From Bradysia coprophila (lineage: Eukaryota; Arthropoda; Insecta; Diptera; Sciaridae): 64,000 nt of DNA. The position numbers were made by a program, and so were the translations under genes. The stretch spans positions 3,738,741 to 3,802,740 of the forward strand of contig NW_023503293.1 of NCBI RefSeq assembly GCF_014529535.1, read 5' to 3'. This document shows positions 40,201-53,034 of this stretch, one piece after another. The notes beneath the pieces are model-generated. The model made no database searches, had not been told where the DNA came from, and saw only the letters and a program-made list of their open reading frames with translations. Within the stretch, counting starts at the first letter, position 1; each line of letters begins with the position of its first letter.

Positions 40201-43200
40201 ATGAAGTATCCCCAGCTCGTATCTGCTCGTGCAGTTAACGCCATATCTGATTGGTTGGTAACTCGACTTGAACAGTTAGGCATAGACGCACCACTTGTGT
40301 ACTCAAGACTTCTTCTATCACTGTTACATACACCGTTACAAATAAACGCTCTGGATCTTGCTGAAATCTCAGATATAAATGTAAGTGTCGGCGTGTGAAG
40401 GCATCGTGCAAAAATGACGCCCAACTTGTTCAGTGCTACCAGTAAATTTTAATGGTTCCACAAATTTGCATTTTTTGTAGCCAAATGTGACTTCATAAAA
40501 TGCATATTTGTGAGATGTTGACCATTTTACTGGCAGCACTGAAGACGGTGAACGTCATTCCAGTATGATACCAAAGTGTCGCATTGAAATTAACGAAATG
40601 ACATTCGCCCGTTGTCCATTAGATTGGTAACATTGGACGAAAAAGCAATCGCAGATTCTCGTCGTCCGATACCGAAGCAATAAAACGTATCGCTGCTATC
40701 GAGAGTTTAATCGAAGCAGTGGCTGCTGATCAAAAAATTTCGAATGTCGAAAAATTGGTCGACGATTTATGCGAGAAATTACGTGAGATCGAGGGGCAAC
40801 AGAATAGTGTGGATGAAAGTCAACTTACGGATTCAACGGAAATAGAAACAATGAAACGAGTAAGTGGTCTTGCCTCCTTTTTTATCATTTTAAATATTTT
40901 TGTTAGCCAAAGCCTCGTTCTTAGCCACATTTACAAATTCATTATACGTAACATAATAGCTTGTTGCAATGACCGGTATTAAGAGACCTTTATGTTCGTC
41001 CGAAAATTGAAAACAAGTTCACTGTAAATGCAGTGAAAGTTTTTAAATTCCATAATTAGTTATTCAAAGCGAGTTCCGTCGGTCGTATTATTTTTTGAAG
41101 ACATGAAGACAGAAATGTCGTTAGAACGTTACATGTAGTCAACAAGTGACCGATTCCTTATTCCTATGCGGTCTACAAACAACAATTGGTTTAAGTTTAG
41201 GGAAATTAATTGCTCGATTCTCTTCAATTTGAACTTAGATCTGTGCACCCTTTGTGCGCTCTTAATCATACAAGACCCCAGACTTTTACAATTTCAACTA
41301 ATCTCACAAATTTTATTCCAACCATTATAGTCATCTTCACCTGAAGATCCAGCAAAACGATACTATCGAGCATTTCCTGCTTTGTCAAAGGATCTATCCA
41401 ACGATAAAGCGATAACCGCTACACCGAAGCCGCTAACGTGGCCACTCAATTGTGGAAGTTCGGTGAAATCAGGAAACTATTCAATTGGATCCAGCAGTAC
41501 GGCTGGGGTAAAACGGAAGCCGAAACGACGACGTAACCAGGCAATGTCTAAAGGAAAAACATCATTCAATCGAAGGTGCAGTAACGGCGTCACTTGGGAC
41601 ACCGACTTTGAAGGTTCGTGGGAAATGGGCCGCGATTTGATCAGAGAATTCGTTATGATGCAGAACAATCGTAATCGCAGCATATCGGAGAGCGATGCAA
41701 GTGCATTTGTCGGAATCAAAGACATAATTGATAAGAAAAATGCTGGAAATAATGCTAGCGATGCTAGGCAATTTGTTGAGAAGAAAGCTCACAAAACGGA
41801 TGCGGATGGGACTGTTGACTATAAAGTGATTAGCGTCGACAATGATGACTTTGATGTCATGTCGAAGAACGCATTCGAAACAGAGAATTCTCTGGAAAAT
41901 ATTACCTACACTTCTTTGTCCGAAATCGAAGGTAGTTTGTCGACAGCACCGCGTCGTTTGTACGAGAGAGAAATATCCAACGAGTCGCTCAATATGTCTA
42001 TTCAAGAGGCAAACAATTTGGCATCGTTCGAAGCGAAATTTGATAGAAGCGTCGAGGCTATTTGGGACAATTGCGACGACGATGACAAATTTGTGCCACC
42101 CAAACCCAATAACGTCGAATCGTTGAAATCCTTTTGGTTTAACTACTACAAGCATCACTACAACACCGATCATCAACACGAGAGTCAATCACTTTTATCG
42201 CTTGCATCAGACGACAACGATCTGGGTCATCATCAAACCGTTGATTATGAATCAACCAATAAATTATTGCCGCAATTTTTGAACAATTGCAACGACCTAA
42301 GATTTTGTGGCGTCTCGATTGCTGTTAACTCCAGTCAACCACTTCAGTCTGCCATAAAGCCAGACAGCATTTGGTCGAATAAAGCAGAGTGTGAAGATGA
42401 TGGAAGCTTTTATGCGAATGCCATGTGGAATTCTGCGGCAGCAGCAGCAGAAAATCTTATGCAGCCATCTCAGGTAAACAAAGACGAACAAGAACACTTT
42501 TTTAACACACCCAACACTGCTGGTCACGGCTGTATTATCAGCAAACAACCAGATCACTTCATCCACACATATGCTAATGGTTTCATCTCCTTTCTTTCAG
42601 ATGGCAAGTGTCGATTCGCAACTTAATGACTTCGGAGCCGTGAAAGCGAAAGAGTCCGGTTGTTACAACAATTACGATTTGCCAAGCCTATCAAAGTGGT
42701 CGGACTGTACGTTCGAAATTCCATTCGTACCACCATCATCATCCACATCATCAACCACCAATTTGTCAATTCATCAGGATTTGTCGGCCAATACAGAAGA
42801 CAAAATAAGAAGAGATTTGTTAGAAAATTCTTATTTTTACGACTTAAAGTCGCTGCCCGTCATGAATAATTTTAAACGGACCGACGATCAGTTCAATGCC
42901 ACCCGACTTGGACCACAGTTAAATACTCATTTCTACCAACCATTTTTCCCCATGGACAAGGAAACGGATGTTTATCCGCCCAATGATTTGGCAACCCGCA
43001 TGGCCAGGCCGTCATCGAACGTTACTCTTACCAACCATTCGAAGGATAGTAAATTTGTCGAGGTGAAAGCGAGCACTGCAGTTGGCTACAACAGCAATAA
43101 CCGTGTTAACTACGCGGAACAAATGAAAGTGCACGATGGACGTGTCAAATATCCGCAACAGATAGCTACACCGAAAGTTGAAGAAGAGAATCTGCTCACG

Positions 43201-44823
43201 TCGGAGCGCACCCATTTCCGGCCAATTATTAAGTATCAGGATGGCTTTTCGTTCGATATACCCGATACGTTGGACGAGGTGAAATTCAATCGCACCGAAT
43301 GTGGAGCGATGTACTTGAATTCCGAAAAGTACATGGAATATAATGCGCGGGGCGTAGAAGATGACGAATTTTTGGTGAAGTTTTGCATTAAGCAAAACGA
43401 TAAATGCTGTCAAACGGATGTAACCAGTCTGGATCGCTTTTCGTTTCTTGATCGTGGCTATATTTGCGATCAGTCCACATCGGTTAGTACCGACTTAAAT
43501 GATAGAGAGGACGATTTTAACAGCTCGTTTGGATTGTCGGAGGAAATTGACGCGTATAACAAAACTGACGTTAATTTGGACCTGGAAAATTGGACGATGG
43601 GAAACAATGGTAGGAAATGCAGTCGTAATGAAAATGCTCATTCGTTGTGGGAACACTGTAGTGGATGTAGCTGTGACATAGCTTCGAAACCGGCCAATCA
43701 GATGATGATTGAAGAATTGTGCGCGGATGGAGATCAGATTATGTCGGACCTGAGGTGTATGTACATTGGAAGCGATTGGAACGACGAAGAAGAGGAAGAA
43801 GAAGGAGAAGAGCAAGACGAGTTGGAAGAAGAGGAAGATAACGATGGGGGCAGCGTGCGAGGTGTACATAAAGAGGATAATGAAGAAGTAGTTACCGTAG
43901 AACCAAATAATTTACTTTTCAACGTCAGTAAGTTGATTTCGGATTTATTGAAACCGGAAACGGCACAGTCACTGGTGCACGCGATCGGCACAAATATTTT
44001 TGAAGAAATCGCCCTGAGTGACACCAGAAAGGACAGCCAATTGGCTAATAAGACGGACGATGTGAACGAGAAGGAAACGAAGAATGAAATAAAGTTGCGA
44101 GGCTTGTGCATATCCGAGAGGTCGGACGATTCCGAGTCGAATAACAATTTTTCCAATAATTTCGTTGGTGGACTGTGGGCCAACAATGACAACAACATTT
44201 GGCAGAAGGATCTGAGACCTTCGACCGATAATTGTGTGTGGTCAAACTACGGCGTTCACAATAGCAACACTGCGGTTCGTGACAGCAGCAATTGGGAACA
44301 TTCGAATTTGGAGCGGATCTGGAACAGCGACGATGACCTATCACCCGAAACGATCGAAATCTATGACAAGTCAAAGAGCAACAACGCTGATGCAACTGAA
44401 CCGATTGAAGATGATTATGTTTTTGATTTGATTGAAACACACGAACTAGCTATTGACAATGAGGCGCTCAAACGGTACATTGATTTTAACCGAACATTTA
44501 ATGGTAACACTGGCAACGACACTGGCAATGACGACGGATTTATGAGTTTACATAGCAATTTGAATCGCTGCGATCGAAAGCGACGCCATTCAGCATCGCA
44601 GAGCATTTCCGAAGCGCTGGAAGCAATGATTGGCGAAGGTGCGGACAGAAAACTGGCATCGATGTTTGATGACGAACTCAATGTGACTACAATTATAACG
44701 TGCAATTACTGGACAACGGACACCTCTTCATATGTTAGCGGAAAGAATGCAGCATTGGAAATCAATCCAACGTCATCGATTTTAAAGCACATTCCGATGG
44801 TATCGAGACCGTTGACTCGTTAA
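40201..44823 (+). CDS. KIAA0232-family protein, 4 coding exons, 1260 aa
   Basis: Homologue of the poorly characterised vertebrate protein KIAA0232. Exons: 40201-40380, 40623-40859, 41331-42473, 42601-44823, all phase 0 with GT/AG ends (3783 nt). Residues 15-45 (ISDWLVTRLEQLGIDAPLVYSRL) match the conserved N-terminal helical module of the family, and NVEKLVDDLCEKLREIEG near residue 100 matches its next block. YYRAFPALS follows after the third exon begins. RTHFRPI near residue 723 and CCQTDVTSLD near 805 are further family landmarks. Between them the protein is long, polar and probably disordered, with an acidic run near 914-935. No enzyme motif is visible. The ATG lies two bases after a splice acceptor, so extra upstream coding sequence is possible; the vertebrate protein has about 35 more N-terminal residues. 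Human KIAA0232 is about 1400 residues. Function is unknown; the conserved termini suggest a scaffold or adaptor, which is inference. Confidence 0.9.
43781..43843 (+). other. Acidic low-complexity tract within the KIAA0232-like protein
   Basis: A run of GAA, GAG and GAC codons encodes about 20 consecutive mostly Glu and Asp residues. It lies in the predicted disordered middle of the protein and may vary in length between alleles. Confidence 0.85.
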
Positions 44824-45018
44824 GTTGTTTTTTTTATTATTTTATTTTACAAAAGAAATTTTCTTTTTTCGTTTTTGATTTCACATCCGCACTTCTATAG
44901 CTCTTATTTTTTTGGATGAAATTACTTTAATGTTTACTCTTTTTCCGATATTACAAAAAAATATATTTCTCGTTGCAAAACCATTATTCACACGTACACC
45001 AAAAGAAAACCCTACACA

Positions 45019-45036
45019 AGAGAGAGAGAGAGAGAA
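45019..45036. repeat. Short GA repeat
   Basis: An uninterrupted AG/GA tract of about nine units, roughly 200 bp past the KIAA0232-like stop codon. Confidence 0.85.
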
Positions 45037-48000
45037 AAATGTATTTGGTTTTAGTATTTGGTTCTCTTAATTAATTTAATGTTTTTTTTTCTCTTCTATA
45101 TTAAAGAAAATATTTTTTTTTTCGTTTCGTCAGAGATGTACTGAGTATATAAGTAAACAAAACAATGTCTTTGTGACTTAAATTTATTACTATGTATGAT
45201 AGAATCAAAGCATATTGATAATGGGCATAAAATTACATTAAAAAAAAAAAATAAAAAAAGATAAAATCACCAAAACATCAAACCCAAAATTTATGTTGAA
45301 TTACCAATTTTAATATTTGAAATTTGAAAACTCATTTCTTTTTTGTTCCAATTCCAACATGAAAAAATCAAATAAAAAAAGCAGAGTGATAGAAATACTT
45401 AATATCCGACAAGCAGAAATACTTTTGATTTTCTAATTTCTCTTCGCAAAATCAATAAGTGAATGTAATAATCTTCTTCGACCACAACCGTGTAACTGTA
45501 ACAAAATTTATTTCTATCTCTATTTCACCTTTTAAAAAAGCAAAAAAACAATGTGTACATATTTAATCATTTACTAAAAAAAAAATATTAAAAAAGAGAA
45601 AAATATCAAAAAAACAAAAAAAAAATGAATAAAAAAATCGATAAAAAATCATAAAAATAATGAAAAAAATATTTAATCGTTTTACGAATTACGTCAAATT
45701 GTATACAAATCGACGAGGTATTATTTCGACCAATCAATTTTGTTCACAACCTCCGTTTCCGTTTCAATTTTCTATCTCTCGAAGAGGGTCAAGAATTTAT
45801 ACGATTCTAAAAGATGTAATGATGCAAACACACACAATAGTAGACTTTTAGGCGAAAGTAATTTTTTTTTGGTTCACTTAAAATTCTTTTTTTGAAATAA
45901 TGCCAATCGATTTGTGTAGCGGTGTAATTTTTATCATTTAAATAAATTTTAATTTAAAAACAAGCAAAAAAAAAAACCTTAAAGAAATATGGAAATAAAC
46001 AAAACAAACAAAAAAAAATGCGAAAAAAAATATTTGTTCATTTTGGTGTGCTTCATATGCTACAAGCTAATTTAAAAAAACAAAAAAGAAAAAATTGCAA
46101 AAAAAAAGTTTTTCCGATTTTCAAAAATTTAATTTAACAATCTTATGTACGTTTGTAGCTCGCCAAAATTAAATTTTATTGGGATATGAAAAATTCCCTC
46201 AAAAAGCTATTCATTATTCACCAGTCGTGCTTCCTTTATGTTTTTTTTTACTTTGCCGATAAATCTCAATCAAAAATAATTAATTTGTTTTACGGAAACG
46301 TTTTGTTCTTTTTTTTTCAAATTTAAATTTTTTAAAATTTTTGTTTCTTACAATTTTGTTATTTTTAAAAATTTTCAATTCACATTGTCATAGCACTTTA
46401 GACTCACAGCGTTAACATCGACATATTGTGGAGGCGTTTTATTTGTTAAGAAATTTGTCTTGGTTTCGTTGTCTTGAGTTGAAAAACACTGTACAATGAA
46501 AATATTTTGAAAAAATATTTTCTTGATTTTTCTCCTTTTTTTATTAAATTTTCCTGAATTTTTATGAAAACGTTTTTCCAGAAATTCGTGATAGCTTTCA
46601 AGAAAATGTGAAAAAAAAATCTTCAAAATAGGTTTTGTATACAATCTCAAGCCGTAGCTTACTCGTATCGTTAAAGTCTTCGAATTTGACGTTTGTCAAA
46701 CAAGTTAGTTAAAGTTAATGCTTGGAGCAGTAAAATGCTATGACTTTGTACGTATGGACACGTTCCATATAAACTTTTTGTTGTTTACTTTACGAAGAAA
46801 TATGTTATTATCAAAAAAAAAAGAATTTTCCTGTTTCGTTTTGTTTCGAAAAATGTTTTCGATTAATTTTTATAATTGAAATTTGTAGAAAAATAGACCC
46901 AAAATTACTTTATCACGACATGTTGAAACCGAAATTATTTTCATTTTTTAATTCTTTGTTTTCGTTTTAAATTGAATTTTCTTTTGTATAATTTCCTGTA
47001 TCATATTTATATATTATAAACATCCCCCCCGTCCATCAAATCATCATCAAAAAAGTCATCTAAATTTTCTGGATTATTTCTTTTTCATTCATCTTTTTTT
47101 CCCCGAGCATCTCACACACATATAAAAACATAGAACCAAAATCAATCAATCAATAAAAAATGGAAATAAAATTTATTTTACAATTCAATCGTTGTTTTTC
47201 AAAGAAAAAATGTTTTTATTTTGTGTTTTGTCTTCTAAAAAAGATTCTATTGCAGTTTTGATATTTAGTTGTTCAGTGTTTCATTATTTGATTTGTTCTA
47301 CGATGGTAGTAGGAAACCTGTTAGTTTATCGAAGAGAAATGGAAATTTATATGGATGGATATAAATACCTTGTTCACATCCATGGGTTGGAAGTATCTTA
47401 ATTCAAGTAAAAATTAAGTTTTCATATTGTTACGTTTGAGGACCATTTGTCTGGATGATCCAGTCTGGATGCATCTACACGAAATTGTTTTAACTGACTT
47501 AACGATGATCCATTGACTGAAACAACAATAACAGAAACTATTTGTTGGGGAGGGAAGGTATAACAAATTCGTCTGGTTTTGTTCGGTATTTTGGTGTACA
47601 TGATTGTATCACGCACTGACTCGCTATTATTGGTATGTCGTGATGGACATTCTAAAACCATTGAACATTACTTTTCCTCAAAATAAGTTTCAAATTTCTC
47701 TGAAATTTCATATTTTAAGTTAGATAAAGTGACAAAATGGATTAACACTGTACATCTGTAATTTTTGCGGAAATGAATTCCACAAAATTTCCTATTTAGT
47801 TGAATTTGTCTAGATTCATTGCATAGAAAATCTGAATCAAAGGAAAATGTTTTCTTATCCATGAAATCGTTAATAAAAACAGTTTCGTTAAACTTAGGCT
47901 TTATAGTTTCATCAGAATTGACAATATTATTCCCGTTACTCGTTTTTCATTTAGTTGACTTTTATGAGACTACCTGTTTTTAAAAAAAATGATAAACTCT

Positions 48001-51000
48001 GTCTCCGCTTCGATATTATATTTGTTTCAATCGAAAATCAAAGCTTATGGACAGATATTATCGTCTCAATGATGTAAATAGAAAAACAGAAGAAAAGATG
48101 TGTTCGTCTATTACATAATCTAATAAGAGAGATTCGTCAAGGAAGGTTGATATTAGTTGAAAAGGGAAAATTTTAATTTTGGAATTAGGATGGTTATAAT
48201 TCAAACAAAAGAAAGAACGAAATCTAAGGAAAAATGAAAATAATAAAAAAAATCATTTTTGTTTCGGCTATTACAATATAGTGTGAATGGCTTCACAATA
48301 TTTTCATTGACGGTAAAAATAAAAGTTTCTTTTTTTGTATAAATATATTTAAGTTAAAAAATAAAACGAAATTTGTTTTAAAGACGTCGAACAGTGAAAA
48401 TAAGAAAGAGAAAACTTTAAGGAAAAAAATAAGAAAGATAAAAAATTCCAAATTATCGATGACCATTTTATGATTGAGTATATGCATCATCAAAATGACG
48501 ATATAAAATTGAGTTTAGTTTTTTTTTTTAAATCAATTAATTATTTGAATTTTTATCGTTTGCACGGGATATTAAATTTTTTGTTGTAAATAAAAAAATA
48601 AAAATAAATAAACTTTCCACAAGAACGGAAATATTTTTTGAATAAAAATTGATATTCCTGCAAATACAGGCTGTGTTGTAATTTGAAATTTAAATTTTGA
48701 ATTACATCTTAAAAATTTATATTTATTTATTGAAAAAAAAAAATTAAGAAGAAATAAGAAGAGAAAAATATAAATTATTATTAAACCCAGAAACAAGAAA
48801 ATATATAAAAATTAAGATTAAAAAATATTTAAAAATATAAATTTAGTCTTAATTGTATAGTATGCAAGTTATGGCATGCATTATGGACGTGATTGCCCGG
48901 TCAAATGTGAAACGATTTTATTGGTTTTATCGCATCATTCATGTTATACAATTTTAAATGAAAAATATTTGCTAAAAAAGAAGTTCAACCTAACCAAAAA
49001 AAAGTAGAATTGGAATGCTGATTCCTTAACTATAATCTTGCGAAATGAATGTTGTTCTGTTTTTTTCGTTGATGTTTAACAATATTTGAACTTATATGAC
49101 CGCAGCAATGTCCAAATGTATTTTATATTTTGTGTATTTATACAAAAGTGCATATATAGTCTTTCATTAATAATTGCTTTTCCTTCAAAATTATTTTGCT
49201 TCTCATTTCAGGCATACCGTTGAATTAGAAAAACAAAAATCAAATTTTTTAGATTTTCCCGCGTCAAAGGCAAAAATATTTTCACAATTTATCAAATTCC
49301 ATGTACAAAGTTTTAGCTACAGTATTCACTTCGCAGAAAACATTTTCTTTGGAAAATCTCAAGTTTTTGAAAATAAAGGTGCGATTAGGTTCTCCGACTC
49401 GAAAGCAGTAAACTGATCACCGACGGAAAATATATCGGTCGATTAAGCGATGATCACTTATTAAAAGCAATCGAAGTCAATTTGGAAGTTTAACCGGAAA
49501 CCGACTGGAGTATGATATTAAAACAAATCATGAATAAGTAAGGACACCAAGTGACCTGCAGTCATTCTGGATTTTTTGTAACTTGACGTTTGTATCATTC
49601 GCGGTCAACAAAGTTCAAAGGTTTCTGAAATATTTTTTATATTGAGGTGGCAAAATCGTGTATAAAATTGACATGGAGCAGAACTGACGATTGCGATAGG
49701 ATTACTTTTGCAACAAAATTTTAGTTTTCGGACGTTATCTGATCGTTTATTTACTCAGGGTTGGACTAGCTACCAAAAGGCGCATAGGGCAAATAAAGCC
49801 AAGAAGCGAGCGAAAGATTTGATGAAAAGAAGCGTCCACATAAGAATTTAAAAAAGTGAAAGTCGCAATCAGGCCTGCCATTCCGGCACTGTATTCACTG
49901 CTCTACCGGAAAATCGATGATTGACATGAACTTTAAAACTCATTTCCCGTGGATTAGTGAGTAAAATATCTTACGTATTTGTTTGGAACTTTATCTGTAA
50001 TCTTGAACTGCAACCCTGTCACTTAATAAAAAAATACAAACAAGGACGTAATTTACCATAATTCAATTTACAAACTGTTGCATGGTTTGAATAAGTTTTT
50101 CATCAATTTCATAGTTTTTGCCTCGGAAATTGGGAAAATCAAAAAGTTTTTTTTTCGTTACACATCCCTTCTAGACCGAGCGATAGACATTCGATGAAAA
50201 TCGAAATTCATGAACGTCATTCAGAAGCTTTTTAAATAAATACGGAGAAGAAGAACAATTAAAATATGGAAATTATTAAAGCATCACACTGTAAATTTTT
50301 ATTGATTTTATTGAATACAATTTTCGGATCGGCTATATATTAATTTATTTAAAAGAAAGTGAAATTATAAGATATTTATATATGTGTAAATAAACAAAAA
50401 AAGGAAAAGAAAAAACTTTGAAAAGATGCATTAAGTGAAACAAAAATTATGTATATTGAAATGGTGTGTGTATAAATGTTTTTCACCTTTCAATCTAAAA
50501 GAAGATCCTTTTAATTTAAAAAAAAAAATAACAAAAAAAAGTTTAAATGAAAAAAAAACCTTTTAATTTATAAATAGATACAAAGGTTTTGTGCCTTTAA
50601 AAGAAGAATCATAAGCATAATGATAAACGTAAATTGTAAATTGGAAAGGAAGCAATTCAAAGCACACACTGGCATGCTAACGACATTGAATCAAAACGAT
50701 TAAAAAAGGCAGAGCAAATTAAGATCCAATGAAAATATATTATTTTTGTTATAATACTAAGCTTCGTCTTCAAGTAAAGTCTTTTGAAAAAAGGTGTCGG
50801 TCCTAAACATTTATTAGGATTAAAAGAATATGTAAATTTTGACAAAAATTTTAGATCCAACTAACAAAATAAATTTGAATGAAAAAGAACAATCTTCACA
50901 CCAATCGGAAACCCATTTAATAATGCCAGTGTGTCCGTTCGTTGGAAACAATATTGCAAAACTAAATAATTCTTATTTTACTAATTTATTTAGTTTCGTT

Positions 51001-51207
51001 TTTAGCTTCTAGTTAGCATCATATTATAAATAACATTTTAAATATCAACGTTTTTGTCAAATCATTTAACTAATTTTTATCATGAGATTTTGTATATCAT
51101 AAAGATATTTCAAAAATCGAAAGTTAAAAAAAATAATTTTGTTCTCATCAAAATATGAAATCATAGACAGAGAGGGAGAGGTAGTGAGACAGAAAAAAAA
51201 CTCAATT

Positions 51208-51238
51208 TCATCATCACCATTATCATCATCATCATCAT
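51208..51238. repeat. CAT/TCA trinucleotide microsatellite
   Basis: About ten TCA-type units with interruptions, in AT-rich non-coding sequence. Confidence 0.85.
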
Positions 51239-52010
51239 AAAATTCACGTAATTATCGTTTTTAATGGTAATTTATTTTTATGCGCGAATTCTAAATTAAA
51301 AAAAAAACCATTTTCCAGAAATCTTGAAATTCGCACAATTTTTTTTCGTGTAACCATTCAACAAAAAAAAACCAAGAAAAAAATCCACCACATTAACTTC
51401 ACGCATAATTCGTGTAAAATTGCAATAAGACAAAAAATGATAAAACAAACAAAAACCAAAATTTAGCCAAGAAATTATGTGTCGTCTTTGCATTCTGTGT
51501 TGATTGCACTTTATTTTCGATTTTATTTTATTTCCAAAATCAATTCCTGGCTCAGAGTTACTCCAGCCACAATAATTAAACTAATATCACAGACGACCAC
51601 ACAACATTTCAACAGAAAAATGTAATAATTTCAATCAATTTGTAGTTATTATGATCACACTCCGAAGTTATAATTTTTTTTCTTTGTTACTTTGGTGGTA
51701 AGTGACACAGTCCTAGAATATCCTTTTTCAAAATTGAAGAACGACCAATTTTTGTTCTTCGACCAAAGTTGAATTTCAATTTGTTTATCATTTTGTTTTC
51801 GTTTGTGGAACAATACAAAAACATCATTTTGTTGTTAAAGATTAATAAAAAGAAAAATGTATTGGCTCATGTTTAAATAAACAGCAATCAACGGATAAAA
51901 CGTTTGAATTTTTTATTTCGTCACATCATGTACTTACCAGGGAGTCTACATCCAATTCCAAAATTTTCAACATTTGATACATAGCCTGGGGCTCCACAAA
52001 TAGTAGATTA

Positions 52011-52084
52011 TGCACCTCTGCCGAGCCGAGGGCGTGATACATAATCCAAATCGTCAAAATAAACATTTTAAGCAGAGGTGCATA
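52011..52084. repeat. 74-bp MITE-like element with perfect 11-bp terminal inverted repeats
   Basis: ATGCACCTCTG at 52011-52021 is matched exactly by CAGAGGTGCAT at 52074-52084. The internal CGTCAAAATAAACA block is shared with the hairpin at 10747-10862, so the two are members or fragments of one family. This copy is a short, possibly deleted form. Confidence 0.75.
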
Positions 52085-53034
52085 CGCTATTTTATCTGCC
52101 GAGAACAGATTTATCGAGATAAAGAAATTTTCCCTCTAGAGATAACATCGAGATTATCGTTCAAGACAGATAAAAAAATGAATCCAGCAACAGTATAGTA
52201 GTTGTTCGCAACAAATGAACCATATAAATATACGTTGGAAAATACGCCCTAACTCCTGTTTTGCCAACTCCCGTTTAAAGGTAGTACGCGACTACAACCT
52301 CTGAATTGCAGCTTTCGACGCATTGAAAACACCGATAAAAATGAATTTTCAAACTCGCTTTTGGATCGGAGGGGAGGGGATGTTTCTACCTTTAAACAAA
52401 AAAGAAAGACATTGTTGAACCGCAGCACGCTCTAAATTAATATTTATTCTGTACCAAAGTCCAGATGTCATTGGAAGAAACCGAAAAAATCAGACGAAAT
52501 TATGCTGGCATGGTCTGCAATATTATTTGAGGTGTTAGGGACTCACAGCTACAACTTTTCGACCCGACGATACTTTTATTAGAATCGTCTGTCAATTCTC
52601 TACAAACTACCATTAGATCAAAACCGACCGGGTCGTTTCATTTCGGGGTAAAATTTTCTGAAAAAGTCATGATTTTGAAATTTTCAAATTTTCTTAGAGT
52701 CGCCCTGAGCCGGAGAGGTCGTTTAAAAAAAAAACTACTTCTACGAAATGATCACCTTGAAATTCCCTATCGATAGCACCATAAACGTCCGGAAACAAAA
52801 ATGGTGCGTCCGATTCAAACAAATTTTCACCTGTAAGCAAGATCCCAAGGTGGAACTAGATCAATCAGTTTCTGCTTGATGAAAGTTTGCATCAAATTGC
52901 AAATAAAATCGTGAGGCTCGATGTTGTAGCAAGAAGGAATTCGGGTTTCTTTGAAATGAAAAAGCATCAACCAACGTTAACTCTCAGAATTGTATTTCTA
53001 ACATAATTTAACACCTAAGCTTGTTAACGTAAGT

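Larger units (their letters stand above)
44824..53034. other. 8-kb homopolymer-rich gap (possible long 3' UTR)
   Basis: No supported gene. The sequence from the KIAA0232-like stop to about 51.9 kb is very AT-rich, with many A runs of 8-12 bases, and has many AATAAA hexamers, the first at 45250-45255. Pumilio-type TGTAAATA sites occur at 48585-48592 and 50385-50392. The texture changes near 51.95 kb, where a MITE-like element sits. It could be a long 3' UTR of the KIAA0232-like gene or plain intergenic DNA. Confidence 0.5.

Noticed and set aside
41562-42188. 208-codon open frame on the minus strand
   Set aside because: Antisense to the third exon of the KIAA0232-like gene; its composition mirrors that exon.
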